From Stromatinia cepivora (taxonomy: Eukaryota; Ascomycota; Leotiomycetes; Helotiales; Sclerotiniaceae): 64,000 bases of DNA. The stretch spans positions 1-64,000 of the forward strand of contig RCTD01000020.1 in NCBI GenBank assembly GCA_014898415.1, written 5' to 3'. Of this stretch, positions 35,333 through 50,198 are shown piece after piece. Made by a program: the position numbers and the translations under genes. The notes under the pieces are model-generated. The model ran no database searches, was not told the DNA's origin, and saw only the letters and a program-made list of their open reading frames with translations. The first letter of the stretch is position 1; each line of letters starts with the position of its first letter.

Positions 35333-38300
35333 TATTGGAAATGAGGCCATCATAGGATTAGAATTGAGGTCACGTGATCATAATGGCGTATAGACCATAT
35401 TTAGGGATAACCTCAATTCTATTTTTACTAGAGATATAGATCCTTAATTCAATTTATATAATCAATAATACTACTATTTCCTGTATTAAAAGTTAATAGA
35501 TTATAAGATCTAATCGTATAGTAATGATTAGAAAACAAAACAAATCGAGAGAGGATTAGTATAGCTAATAAAGATGAAATAGAATAAAAATCAAAGTTTT
35601 TATATAATATCATTGAAACAGAATTGAAATATAATAATATAATTTATAATTTATAATATTATAGATCAAAGTGGAGAACAATCTGTACAATACTAATACA
35701 GAATTATAGCAGGAATGAAAAGTAAGTTTGTATAATTATAAGAAAATATATTATAATATAATTTTATAAATTTTTTTATTGTTTTATTTTTATATTTCTT
35801 TATTATCCTGAATTTATTTATTACATATTTTTTTAAAATCGTTTTAAAAATCTAAAGATTATTTTCGATATCCATTAAATAACAAGAAACCTTTATAATA
35901 TTGGAATCAAATAACCCTTCGAAATTTGATCAAAACAATTATAAATGATGATTCAGATAAACAAAGATATAATTGAAAGGAAAAGGATAATTTTATACAA
36001 TTAATCAAATATTAAACAAATATATACAGATTGCAGGACCCAATATAGTATTTGCTTATAAAATCAATGATTATATATATTACAATATCGAATTGAAGTC
36101 AGAATATTTAAAGGACAAAACGAATACATTATTGTATATTTGTATAATACTCAATAATAATAATAAAGCCTTCACCAACAAATATTCAATAGCATATACA
36201 TTCTGGAGATACCTTAAATCGAAATATACTAGAGTCAATACAGTCACTATCAATATATATATAACAATAATCCAGAACTTCAAATTTCAACCCAATATCC
36301 ATTCCGATATGACTATTATCAAAGCCTAAAACAAATTAAAAGAGTATAAAAGGAAATTAAGGATTGCAAATGAAAATTATCGATTAATATATCAAAATAC
36401 TATTTTATTCTTGATTTTAATATATAATCTTCCAATTGATTATCAAAAAATAATGAATATATTGGATATCCAAATCAACCTTAATATTGACAATAAGATC
36501 AAATATTTGCAAGTTAAGGAACTTCGTTTTAAGGATAAATCAGAGTGAATGTAAATTGCGAAAGAATTTAAGTATACTTTTCGACATTAAGAATCAGATT
36601 TCGAGACCCCAAATAATGCTTGCGATCTTTGTCAAAAGGAAGGTTATTATATACGAGACTGTCTGTATTTAGTACGAACCAGTAAACTCTTTCGTAGTTA
36701 CCTTCATTATCAAAAGAGAAGGGGATCATCGAATCCGAAAAAGATCTATTTCAATAAAAAAAACCAAATACACCCTATTAACAATATCTCTAAATCAGAT
36801 TCCGATATTGAGAATATGATAAAGGAAAATTGTAATTTGACAAAGGAGATTATTAATAAGACTTCCTTTAACAAATGGTATACCAATATAGGTGCTTTTT
36901 TATATATATCTGATCAATCTTTATTATTCAGATTAATAAATCCTATTGTTAAATAAAGGATAAAGGTTGGTAGGGGAGTGATATATTATCGCTATTGGGG
37001 TTTAGTAGATATGATATACGAAGATGATTCTAAAATGCTATTTTCAAATGTATTATATATATCAAGGCTAGGAGTAAATTTGCTGTTAGAAAAAAGGATT
37101 TATGAAATAGGGCTGCAAAGGGAATTCAACTTTCATTATATATATTTCAAGAAGGACAATAAGAAAGTCATCTGTATTAGAATACAAGATGAAATGTATA
37201 TGATTTCATATATAACTAAAGGATACAAGGATACAATTCTTTATTCGAATATATATCAAAATGATCAGAAAAAAGGTTTTTCTTCAAAAATAATCGATAG
37301 TATTAAAGGTATTAATAATAAATTAATATTTAAGGAAAAAGAGAGATATTTGTTATAATATTGAAGATTCAATTATTTAGGTCCAGATAAGATCAAGAAT
37401 CTATATAAGGTATTTAATATAATCAAATCAATAAAGATCCCAATTGAATTAAATATCTACGAAGTATATATACTCACCAAAATAATCAATTATATTCCGA
37501 AATAATTGAATCTATACAAATCAAAAAGACTCGAATTTATACATTTCGATATTACAGGATTATTCCTAAAATCGATTCAAAGGAATCATTATTTTATATT
37601 AATCATCGATAGTTATACAAAAATAAATTGGATTATACTATTTAAACAAAAAGATAATACAATTCAAATATTGAAAACTTGGAAAAAGAAAATAGAATTG
37701 ACTATTGAAGAAAAGATTATTATAATCAGGATTAACAATATACTGGAACTTTTATAAGCTATTCATGAATGATTATTAGGTATACAATCCAAAATTACAA
37801 TAATTGTCTTTTTATATCAAAATGAATCTACAAAACGGAATATAAGGATTGTAGAAGTAGATATAAAAACAATACTAAAAGAAACTGAATTATTATTAAA
37901 GTTTTGGAATAAAATTGTAGAGTATAATACTTATATTAGGAATTATATTAGTATTGGTTTTGATATAAACGAAATAGATCGATCCCTTACAAAAACTTTT
38001 ATAGATATAAAGATATACAAAATCTAAGGGAGTAAATATTATATTTATATTAATCCCAAGATTATTTCGAAAGAATAAAGATATAATAAATTGCAGGACA
38101 TTTCGAAAATCGATATATTCTTAGGATACTTAAAAGTTACAAACAAATATATCAAAATCCATTCTCCAAAATTAAACTATATATTTCGATCAAACAAAGT
38201 AATCATAAATGAATTTCATTGAGAAGAAGATTTGGATCTTAAATTAAGAAATTATGAATCAGGTTTATAAGGAATAAAGAATATAAAACCAAATCGAAGA

Positions 38301-40799
38301 TCTTATAGTAGATCAATAATAAATAAGATACTTTTTTTATCCTCAATATCAAATACGATATCTATATCACCTTTATTCCAAATGTTCTCTTTAGCAGATA
38401 TTATATCAAATTTAATGATTATATTAAGCATCTCAATTGTTGAATTGAAATCAAATAAATTAAATATATCAATATCAATATACAATAAAAATGAAGATGG
38501 TAATATCCAGAAGATAAATCAAGAATCTTTTTCCAAGGATATTTTAGATATCGAATCTATTATTTTAAAGGTTCCAACCCAAAAATCAACTTTTACAAAC
38601 CCTGAATTTATATTGGAAGCAAAATTTAAGATTGTTTTAAATTTTATTGATAAATCTATTTCAATAGGATCAAAAAGCGAAGTAAATCCATAATCATTTG
38701 AAATCGAATAAAAGGATACAATAAATCTTGAAAACGAATTTTTAAAGTATTTAATATAAAAACGGAAAAAAGATATAGAACAAGATTTTGAAGGAAAACA
38801 GAAAAGTAAGATTATAAAGATATTGATTATAATATCTATATAGACTAAAACTTAAAAAAATGTAAAATATATTATGATTATAATCCCAATCATTTACAAA
38901 ATGGACCTTTATATCAAAAAAAAAATCGTTTTAGATTTTATAACTTTGTTGATAAATACAAACAATACAAAAGGTATAATATATCCGATCAAAGAAGTTT
39001 TGGGAATCAAAATACTAAGAATTTATAAGGAAGCAATATCAGATCAAGAATATTCTGAGAAATGGAAAGAAGCTATCTAAGAGGAAATTATATCTTTGGT
39101 TCAAAATGATATTTGGGAAGAATATATATTTTTTAAAGGAAATAATTTAATTTCGATGAAATAGATATTTACAATTAAAACTAAGGATAACAAAATAGAA
39201 TGATTCAAAGTAAGATTAATGGTTCGAAGGTTTAATCAGGTATTAGGAAAAGATTATAATGAAATATTTGTATCAATAATAAAACTAAATATACTTAAAT
39301 TATTCCTAACTATTGTTGCAAAGGAAAATTTAGAATATTTATATTTCGATATCAAAAATATCTTTATTAAATTATATTTAAAAAAAGAAATCTATTTCAA
39401 ATTATCTCAAGATATCAAAATCGAAAAGAAATATGTATTACAAACTTTACGAAGTCTATATAATTTGAAGCAAACTGGAAGGAACTGGAGTTTACTATTG
39501 AAGAAAGAATTTTTAGGTATAGGCTTTATATAAAATTTGATAGACCTATATCTATATATATCCAAAGATTGTAATATAATATTACTAATATATATCAACA
39601 ATATTATTATTGTATTATATATATCATCGTAAATCACTTAATTCGATGAAATGTTATCAATCTGTTTTAATATCAAGAATCTAGAGGAGATTAGTAAAAT
39701 CTTAGATATTAGAATTATTTATAATAAAAAAACATATATATTAACTATAGATCAAAAAGAATATCTCGATATTATACTAATCAAATATAGTATTATATAT
39801 AAACAATACTAAACCAAAAAACTACCAATAATGGATTATACCCATCTTCGGCTAACAACCGATAACAATGAACTAGCAGATGTAAACGAATATCAATAAC
39901 GAATAGGAAGTGTAATTCATTTAATAGTATATACTTAATCAGATATAACATTCTCAATTGAAAGACTTTCACAATTTATAACAAAACCAACAAAATATCA
40001 TATTATAACTTTAAAGAATCTGATACGATATTTACAATCAACAATCAAACAGAAGCTATAATTCGGATCAAAAGGAATATAATTTGATATCTACAAAAAA
40101 TACAATATATTTAATAATATAATAAAGATATATATAGATATAGATTAGACTAATGACAAATATAATCGGAAAAGTATTTCAAAAGGAGTTGTGATATTCT
40201 ATAGAGATCTTATATTATAGATTAGCAAGAAACAAATGTCTATAACTATTTCCAATACGGAATCAGAATATATTGTAATAACAATATTCATCAAACAAAA
40301 AAAATAGGTTGTATAAATATTCAAAGATTTATTCAGATCAAATTATATTGGAAAAAATGGAGATATGGTTCAGATACTTGGTGATAATCAGGATACTTTA
40401 GTTTTAACCAAGAATCTATATTTATATAAACGATTCAAATATATAGATATTAATTATCATTTCATTAAGAACTTGACAAAAAAGGAGAAAATCGCTACTA
40501 GTTATATCAATACATACAATATAATTGCTGATGGAATAATAAAGTTTTATACAAAAATTGCTTTCAAAAGATTCAAGAAAATATTAGGATTAATAGCCTA
40601 AAAGGATCGAATAGAATATCCTCAATAAGGGAGTGTTAGAAATGAGGCCATTATAGGATTAGAATTGAGGTTACATAATTATAATGGCGTATAGACTATA
40701 TTTGGGGATAATCTCAATTCTACTCCTATTAGAGATATAGATCCTTAATTCAACCTATATAGTCAACAATACTACTACTTCCTGCACCAAAAGTTAACA
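35333..40799 (+). mobile_element. Copia-I copy C, complete Ty1/Copia element
   Basis: 5,467 bp; LTRs 35,333-35,498 and 40,634-40,799 (166 bp each); perfect duplication GATAC at 35,328-35,332 and 40,800-40,804. Inserted between the integrase and RT parts of Copia-II, in opposite orientation to it. Confidence 0.94.
36093..40601 (+). pseudogene. Copia-I copy C gag-pol remnant
   Basis: Gag at about 35,950-36,760 with a zinc-knuckle relic (CDLCQKEGYYIRDC, His replaced by Tyr, at about 36,620). Pre-integrase at 36,978-37,358, ending KEKERYLL. Integrase core at 37,506-38,230 (FIHFDITGLFLKSIQRNHYF; IIIIRINN where R-D-N is expected; IFLGYLKVTNKYIKI). Linker at 38,382-38,693. RT at about 38,874-39,900 (WKEAI, LTIVAKENLEYLYFDIKN, LQTLRSLYNLKQT, degraded active site LIYINNIIIV). 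RNase H to 40,601 with YIDINYHFIKN. The longest open pieces are 126 and 104 codons; not functional. Confidence 0.82.
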
Positions 40800-40804
40800 G
40801 ATAC

Positions 40805-41500
40805 CAATAGATCGAATTCGTTTATTCATAAATATATTCCGAATATTAGAAGGATAGATATAATTCTATCGAAATCAATAGTATCATTAATTGCTTTCAT
40901 TATTATTTGTAATACCGACTCTTTCATTATTCCAATACCTTTGAATTCTTTCTTGATGATATTATATATATATCGAATGATTTGATGGTAGCACTCGATC
41001 ATCCCAATCGACCAATATGCTTCGACAAATACACTTTTCATAATGATCGCCATTATTTCGGTATATTATTTGAATTCCTTATTTACGAAGTTTTTCTCGG
41101 TATCGTGAATGATATAATCTGATGGGTTTAGATATATATCTATCCAATATATTTTTAATTTATCCTATATATATTTCGCATTAATATTATCGAATCATTG
41201 TACTACTTGAAATCTAATTCCTTTATTGATAATATATAATATTAATTTATTGTTGATATATATAATATCAATTATAATCGAATAATTAAATTCAATATTA
41301 TCATGAAAATTGAACTTGAATCTACCTAAAGATTTTCCATACTTTTGACAATATTTATAGAATTTCATAAATCTTTCAAGATTTCCCTAAACAATACCTG
41401 TATAGCCTATATATCGAAGAATTCGATAAAATCTATTTGCGAAGAAATAATCGAAACAATAATACAATCTTCATATTTCCAATTCAATTAGATAATAATC
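40805..41500 (-). pseudogene. Copia-II integrase core
   Basis: Minus-strand frame with YWIDIYLNPSDYIIHDTEKNF (second catalytic Asp in the HDxGKNF motif), then VEAYWSIGMIECYHQI (catalytic Glu region) and MKAINDTIDFDRIISILLIFG. Cut by copy C at 40,804. The remaining part, 41,500-42,658, is collinear coding relic without readable motifs. Confidence 0.78.
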
Positions 41501-42658
41501 ATTCATATCGATAAATATTTATATAAATTATTGGATTTTTATATTTCAAAATAATATTGTATATTTGAATTTGCAAATATAAAAATGATTTGTAATTGAT
41601 AATACAAATATATCGATAATATTATTGTAATATATTCCAAATTGATTTATATTCTATAATAATAATAAAAATAATATTTCTGATTTTATAATATAGAATT
41701 CAATAATTCCTAGGAGTAGATTCAATTGAATCGATCCAATTGATTCAGTCTTTCCGATTCCAAATATCATTTTTACGGTTCCTATTCTATTTATATTCAA
41801 TATAATATTCTTAATATCTTTTTGATATGTTTAGTATTGTTTGAATCCTATTATAGATTATTAGGATATTTCTATATCGATAATGATACCCTAAAACTCT
41901 TTATTATTGTATCTCGAAAAGAAAGTTTTGTATTTTTTAATCTTATTAATTAGTTCATTGATAAGATTAATTAAAGTATATATTATTATTTTGTTGAATA
42001 AATTCATTGTAACTTTCTTTTTATTAATCAATCCATAAAATAAAATTTAAATATATTTTGAATTGTTATTCTTTATATTCTCCTTTAAATCGTTTTGAAT
42101 ATATATTACAAATTCTTCATTAATATCAATATCTAATAAAGTTTCTTTATATTCGATAATATATTGTTCGAAATATAATCCGAAATCTTTATCGTTGTTC
42201 TTGAATAATTCCCTATATTTATATTTCGATTTAACTTGTTTAATTTCTATATACTTATTTGACCAATAACCTTCTTTTTTGTAAACAAAATATCTTTTAA
42301 TTTCTTTTAATCGAATAGGGAATTATTGATTGAATTTATATTTGCAATTGTATTTGGGGTTCTTCTGATTATATATTCGATCTATATAGAATATCTTGTT
42401 TTCGTTCGGATATAATTTCTTATATATAGAAATGGAATCTTATAGATCTTCGATAAATCCGATTGCAGATTTTGAAGATCGATAATATACCCGACCATAT
42501 ATTGATATACAATTATATATATTAAGAATCTTTCTTTAGATATATATAACTATTTGAAATTCTTTTAATAAATCTTTTTAAAAATATCGAAATTTGATAA
42601 TTATAATATCCAAGTATTCTGATATCGATTTTTCAGGGTTCTATATAATAATTGTTTT

Positions 42659-45600
42659 TGTTGGAAATGAGGCCATTATAGGATTAGAATTGAGGTCACA
42701 AAACCACAATGGTGTACAAACTATATTTGGGGATAATCTCAATTCTACTTTTATTAAAATTATAAATTCTTAGTTCAATCTATATAATCAACAATACTAT
42801 TATTTTCTATATCAAAAGTTAACAGATTATGAGATCTGGTTGTATAGTAGTGATTAGAAAGTAAAGCAAATCGAGAAAGGATTAGTATAGCTAGTAGAAA
42901 TAGAACAAAATGAAAATCAGAGTTTTCATATAATGTTACCGAAGTAAAGTTGAAATACGACAATACAGTTTATAACTCATAACATTATAGGCCAGAGTGG
43001 AGAGTAGTTTGTACAGTGTTGATACAGAATTATAGTAGAGGCGAAGAGCAAGTTTGTATAGTTATAAGAAAATATATTATAATACGATTTTACGAATTCT
43101 TTTATTATTTTATTTTTATATTTCTTTATTATTTTGAATTTATTTGTTGTATATCTTTTTTTTAAGATTGTCTTAAAAATTTGAAGATTATCTTCGATAT
43201 TCATCAAACAATAAGAAACTTTCACAATGTTGGAATCAAATAATTCTTCGAAATTCGATTAAAATAATTATAAACGATGGTTTAAATAAACGAAGATACA
43301 ATTGAAAGGGAAAGGATGGTTTTATATAATTGATCAAATATTAAATGAATATGTGCAAATTACAGGATTCAATATAGTATTTATTTATAAGATCAATGGT
43401 TGTATATATTACAATATCGAATTGAAATTGGAATATTTAAAGGATGAAGTGAATGTGTTATTGTATATTTGTATAACATTCAATAATAACGATGAAGTCC
43501 TTATCGACGAATATTCAATAGTATATATACTCTGGAGATATCTTAAATCAAAATATATTAGAGTCAATACAATTATAGTCAATATATATATAACGATGAT
43601 CCAGAATTTCAAATTCCAATCTAATATTTATTCCGATATGATTATTATCGAAGTTTGGGATAAACTAAAAGAGTATAGAAAGAAATTAGGAGTTGTAGAT
43701 GAAAGCTATCGATTAGTATATCAAGATATTGTTCTGTTTTTGGTTTTAATATGTAGTTTTCCAATCGATTATTAAGGAGTAGTGGATATATTAAATATCT
43801 AAATCAATTTTAGTATCGATAATAAGATTAAGCATTTATAGGCTAAAGAATTTCATTTTAAGGATGGATTAGAGTTAATACAAATTGCGAAAGGATTTAG
43901 GTATATTTCTCGATGTCAAAAATCAGATTTCGAGATCCCAAACAATATTTACGATTTATATCAAAGGGAAGATTATTATATATAAGATTGTTTATATTTA
44001 ATACGAATCAGCAAACTTCTTTGCAATTACCTTCGTTATCAAAAAAAAAAAGGATTATTGAATTCGAAGAAGGTTTATTTTAATAAAAAAGATCAAGTAT
44101 ATTTTGTTAACAATATCTTTGAATCAGATTCTGATATTGAGGATATGATGGAGGAAGATTGCAATTTGATAAAGGAGATTATTAGTAAGGTTTCTTTTAG
44201 TAAATGGTATATTGATATAAATATTTCTTTATATATGTTTGATCAATCTTTATTATTCAGATCAATAGAATCTATTGTTAAACGAAGGATAAAGGTTGGT
44301 GGGGAAGTGATATATTGTTGTTATTGGGGTTTAGTGGATATGGTATACAAAGATGGTTTTAAAATGTTATTTTCAAATATATTATATATACCAGAGTTAG
44401 AAATAAATTTGCTGTTAAGAAAAAGGATTTGCAAAATAGGGTTGTAAGGGGAATTCAATTCTTATTATATATATTTCAAGAAGGATAATAAGAAAATCAT
44501 TTATACTAGAATGTAAGATGGAATGTATATGGTTTTATATATAACTAAAGGATATAAGGATATAGTTTTCTATTTTAGTGTATATCAAAATGATCAGGAA
44601 AAAGGTTTTTCTTTAAAAATAATCGATAATATCAAAGGTATCGATAACGAATTAATATTTAAAGAGAAAGAAAGATATTTGTTATGGTATTGAAGATTCA
44701 ATTATCTAGGTCTAAATAAGATTAAGAATCTATATAAGGTATTTAATATAATCAAGTTGATAAAGGTTTTAATTAAATTAGATATCTGTGAAGTGTATAT
44801 ATTTATTAAAATGATTAATCATATTCCGAAGTAATTGAGTCTGTATAAATCAAAGAGATTCGAATTTATATATTTCGATATTATAGGATTATTCCTAAAA
44901 TCGATTCGAAGGAATCATTATTTTATATTGATTATTGATAATTATATAAAAATAAATTGAATTATACTATTTAAACAAAAAGATGATATAATTCAAACAT
45001 TGAAAACTTGGAAAAAGGAAATGGAATTAGTTATTAAAGAAAAGATCATTATAATTAGGATTGACAATATATTGGAACTTTTATAAGCTATTTGTGAATG
45101 ATCATCAGATATACGATCCGAAATTACAACAATTGTTTTTTTATATCAAAACAAATCTATAGAATAGAATATAAGGATTGCAAAAACAAATATAAAAACA
45201 ATACTAAAAGAAACTGGATTATTATTAGAATTTTGGAACGAAATTATAAAATATAATATTTATATCAAGAATTGTATTAATATTGGTTTTGATATAAATG
45301 GAATAGATCGATCTTTTATAGAAACTTTTACAAATATAATATCAGATATAAAGATATACAAAATCTGGAAAAGCAAATGTTATACTTATATCAATCCCAA
45401 GACTATTCCGAAAGGGTAAAGATATGATAAATTGCAGAACACTTTGAAAATCAATATATTCCTAGAGTATTCAAAAGTTATAAACAAATATATCAAAGTA
45501 TATTCTTTAGAATTAGGTTATATATTTCGATCAAATAGAGTAATTATAAATGAATCTCATTGAGAAAAAGATTTGGATTTTAAATTAAGAAATTATAAAT

Positions 45601-48140
45601 CAGGCTTACAAAGAACAAAGAATATAGAACTAGATCGAAAATCTTATAATAAACCGATAACAAACAAAGCACCTTCTTTATCTTTAATATTAAATATAAT
45701 ATTTGTATTATCTTTGTTCCAAATGTTCTCTTCAACAAATATTATACCGAATTCAGTAATTGTATTAAGCATTCCAATTGTTAAATTGAAACCAAATAAA
45801 TTAGATATATCAATACTAATATACGATGAAAATGAAAATGGCAATATTCAGAAAACAAATCAAGAATCTTTTTTCAAGGATATTTCAGATATCGAATTCA
45901 TTATTTCAAAAGATCTAATTCAAAAATCAATTTCTACAAATCCTAAATCTATACTAAAAACAAAATTTAAAATCGTTTTAAATTTTGTTGATAAGTTTAT
46001 TTCAATAAAATCAAAAAACGAAATAAATCCATAATCATCTAAAATCGAACAAAAGGATGAAATGAACCTTGAAAACGAATCCCTAAAGTATTTAATACAA
46101 AAACGAAAAAGAAATATAAAACAAGATCTTGAAGAAAAACAGGAAAACAAGATTATAAGGGTATTGATTGTGATATTTATATAAATCAAAATTTAAGAAA
46201 GTATAGAATATATTATAATTATAATCCTAATTATTTACAAGATAAACCTTTATATTAAAAACAAAATCGTTTCAGATTTTATAATTTCGTTGATAGATAT
46301 AGATAATACAGAAAGTATAATATATCCGATCAAAAAAGTTTTAGAAATCAAAATACTAAGAATTTATAAGGAAGCAATATCGGATCAAAAATACTTTGAA
46401 AAATGGAAGAAAGCTATCCAAAAGGAAATTATATCTTTAATTCAAAATAATATTTGAAAAGAATATATACTCCCTAAAAAAAGTAATCTGGTTTCGACGA
46501 AATAAATATTTATAATTAAGATTAAGGATAACAAAATAGAACGATTTAAAGCAAGATTAGTAATTCGAGAATTCAATTAAATACTAGGAAAGAATTACAA
46601 TGAAATGTTTGTATCAACAATGAGGCTAAATATACTTAGATTATTCTTAATTATCGTTGTAAAGGAAAATTTGTAATATTTATATTTCGATATCAAAAAC
46701 ACCTTTACCGAATCGTATTTGAAGGAAAAGATCTATCTTGAACTATTTTAAGATATCAAAATCAAAAAGGGATATATACTACAAACCTTACAAAATCTAT
46801 ATGATTTGAAGCAAACTGGAAAAGATTAGAGTTTATTATTGAAAAAAGAGTTTTTAGATATAGATTTTATACAAAATTTAGCAGATCTATATTTGTATAT
46901 ATCCAAAGATTATAATATAATATTATTGATATATATCAATGATATCGTTATTGTATTATATATATTATCACAAATCATTTGATTCAATGAAAAGTTATTG
47001 ATCTATTTTAATACCAAAAATCTAAAGGAGATTAATAAGATTCTAAATGTTAAAATTATTTATAATAGAAAAACATATATATTAATTATAAATCAAAAAA
47101 AATATTTCGATATTATACTAATCAAATATAATATTATATATAAACAATATTAAATCAAGAAATTATCAATAATGAATTATATCTATTTTCGGCTAATAAT
47201 CGATGATAATGAATTAATAAATGTGAACGAATATCAATAATGAATAAGAAATATGATTTATTTAATAATATATATTCGATTAGATATAACATTTTCAATT
47301 AGAAGACTTTTATAATTTATAACAAAACCAACAAAATATCATACTATAGCTTTGAAGAATCTGATACGATATCTACGATCAACAATCAAATAGAAGTTAT
47401 GGTTTAAACTAAAAGGAATACAATTTGATATTTGCAAAAAATATAATATATTTGATAATATAATAAAGATATATATAGATATAGATTGGACTAATAACAA
47501 ACATAATCGGAAAAGTGTTTCAGGGGGAGTTATGATATTCTATGAAGGTTTTATATCATAAATTAATAAGAAATAAATGTTTGTGGTTATTTTTAATATA
47601 GAATCAGAATATATTATAATAACAATATTCATTAAACAAAAAAAATAGATTATATAAATATTTAAAGATCTATTCAAATCAAATTATATTGAAAAGAACG
47701 GAGATATAATTCAAATACTTAATAATAATCAAGGTACTTTAGTTTTAACTAAGAATTTATATTTATATGAACAATTCAAATATATAAATATCAGTTATTA
47801 TTTTATCAAGAATTTAATAGAAAAGGAAAAAATCGTTATTAATTATATTAATATATATGATATAATTATTGATAAAATGATAAAACTTTATATAAAAATT
47901 GCTTTCAAAAGATTCAAAAAAATATTGGGATTAATAGTTTAAAAAGATCGAATAGGATATCCTCAATAAAGGAATGTTGAAAATGAAATCATTATAGGAT
48001 TAGAATTGAGATTACGAGACCATAATGATACACAAATTATATTTGGGGATAACCTCAATTCTACTCCTACTAGAATTATAAATCCTTAGTTCAACCTACA
48101 TAGTCAACAATACTACTATTTCCTGCACCAAAAGTTAACA
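42659..48140 (+). mobile_element. Copia-I copy D, complete Ty1/Copia element
   Basis: 5,482 bp; LTRs 42,659-42,824 and 47,975-48,140 (166 bp each); perfect duplication GTTTT at 42,654-42,658 and 48,141-48,145. Inserted in Copia-II upstream of its integrase core. Confidence 0.94.
43302..47940 (+). pseudogene. Copia-I copy D gag-pol remnant
   Basis: The longest surviving gag frame of the family (43,302-43,775, 157 codons, contains LWRYLKSKYIRVNT and EYRKKLGVVDESYRL) is followed by 44,058-44,447 (129 codons, WYIDINISLYMFDQSLLFRS). The integrase core region is at about 44,860-45,560, the linker at 45,573-46,034 (153 codons) and RT-RNase H at about 46,200-47,940. Collinear with copies B and C; many stops in the RT half. 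Confidence 0.8.
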
Positions 48141-48145
48141 GTTTT

Positions 48146-50198
48146 GAATATTATATAATCCTATTTTTTCATAAATCCATATTAATACCCTTCTCCTTCA
48201 AAAAATGTTTTCATTATTTCGCAGATATTCTTTATTATATTTAGAATATAATTGAAATTCGAATAATAGAATATAAAAGCCTTTTCCTTTAGTATTATAA
48301 AGAATACTTTTGTATAAAGATTTAAATGAATATCAATTCTTTTATAATAATTGAAGAAGATAATATACTTATAATCGAAATTATTATTTTGGCCAGTATA
48401 TTTATTAATATTATTATAAAATTTCTCAAGATTTCCGAGATTACAATTGATATTATTGTTTTATATATAATCGAATAATTTATCTTTATAATTTCCTAAA
48501 TCATTATTTTCTCCATTATTAAATAGATCTTTTCCTCCTTTATTGTTTCTACAGAAATATATATAAATATCATTTTGATCTATATCGTTTGTTTTATAAT
48601 CGTTTCCGAAGTATTTATTATTATTTAAAGATTTCCTATTATTAGATGATCTATTTGATAATCCTTTACTATAAATAGATTTCTTTTTATTCAATAATTT
48701 TTCATCTTCGAATAATATATTATTATTATATAATAATTATAATAATATTAAGTATTATTTCTATCCTGAATCTTGATATTTATTATCTAAAAGTTCCTTG
48801 AATATATATGATCCCGATTTCTTATTTAATTGTAATAATTGAATTCCTTTATATTATATTGAAGATGATTATCTTGTATTTATTTATACAAATTATTCTT
48901 TCTTTCGAAAGTTGAATAAAGGTATTAGATCTTTAAGGATAATATCCAGATATATATTGTTATCGAATATTTTGATTTAGTTTAAGATAGTTTTTGATCG
49001 GAATTGAAAGTATCGATCCATTTTTGTTTTTCGAATTTGATCATTTAATTATAATATATATAGAGTATAAAATATTTCGATCAAAACCTTGCTGATTATT
49101 AGCTCCGTATATTGTATTGTCTTTTTGATAAACAAATCATTTATTCTCAATTCAATACATAATCTGAATATAATCTTTGAATTAACGAATTCGAAATGCT
49201 TAATTCTGAAATCTGCAAAGTCGCTGTAATAATTATTTTATAAATCCTTATCGATATAATTATATATTATATAGAATTCCAACTTGTATTTACAAAAGTC
49301 GATGATTTTCTGAAGGTTTTCTTTTATAGATACAAATTGGTTGTACTTTCATTTGTCTATCTATTCGTTATATTCTTCGTTTCTAATATATGAAATAGTT
49401 GATACTGATGATAATGGAATTCGTATTCTCTCAAAGTAAAGAGTTATAAAGGAATGCTCGAATATACCTGCTATAATTATCATAATAATGATTATTATAT
49501 ATTTTCGGATTATATCGAAATTAATCGTTATAAAGTTTTTAAAATAGTTTTAAAAAAAAATCTAAATATAAATTTATAATATACGAAACATATACTATAA
49601 TGAAATTTCACTTATACCATATACAATATTATTAGATTCTGAGGGTATTTCGAAGTTGAGGTTGATTGATCGAATCGACCGAAATTGACCAAAATTGATC
49701 AAAATTGACCAAAATTTGATCAAGATGATCGGATTTGATCGGAACGGATTTGATCGAAATGAATAGAACAATCAGGATAATAAAATTAATCAAATCGAAT
49801 TAATCAATCTTGTATATAATTGGTAATTCGCATAAAATAAATAAATGAAATGGTTTCTTATAAAAAAGTAGATATAGCGAAAAACTTGAAATTGCTTTTA
49901 AGTTTTTTTCAAATATATATTTTATATTGTTTGATAGATATATAATAAACACAAAATGGTTGAATCAAAAAGTGAACTCCAAATTCGCTATTAAATAATT
50001 ACTATTCTTGATCCTTCGATTCTTTTGGATTGTTTAATAATTAGAAACTTATCCTTTAATATAAAAATGCTTTATCTTACAACGAAATACTTTTATCCAA
50101 TTACAAAGGCAAAATCAAAATTAACTTAGAACTTGTAATTCTTTATACCAATTCCCAATATCTGATCTATAATATCATTATAACAAAAAACTAATCAA
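48146..50198 (-). pseudogene. Copia-II gag and leader region
   Basis: Between the 5' LTR (right) and the copy D insertion. A 77-codon minus-strand frame at 48,694-48,461 is rich in Asn/Lys (IYFCRNNKGGKDLF) and sits where a gag zinc-knuckle would be, but the knuckle cannot be confirmed. No other domain is readable. Confidence 0.4.
49660..49770. repeat. TTGATC/TTGACC short-repeat cluster in the Copia-II leader
   Basis: Repeated AAATTGACC, AAATTGATC and GATCGGA motifs resembling the GATC-rich cluster of Gypsy-alpha, although the two elements are of different superfamilies. Confidence 0.6.

Noticed and set aside
36080..36283. Minus-strand ORF over Copia-I gag (also 43,409-43,612)
   Set aside because: Mirror of the gag frame, which is open and conserved on the plus strand.
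42775..43225. Minus-strand ORFs opposite the 5' end of Copia-I copy D (42,775-42,963 and 42,977-43,225)
   Set aside because: They overlap the LTR and leader of copy D, are not conserved in copy C and show no domain.
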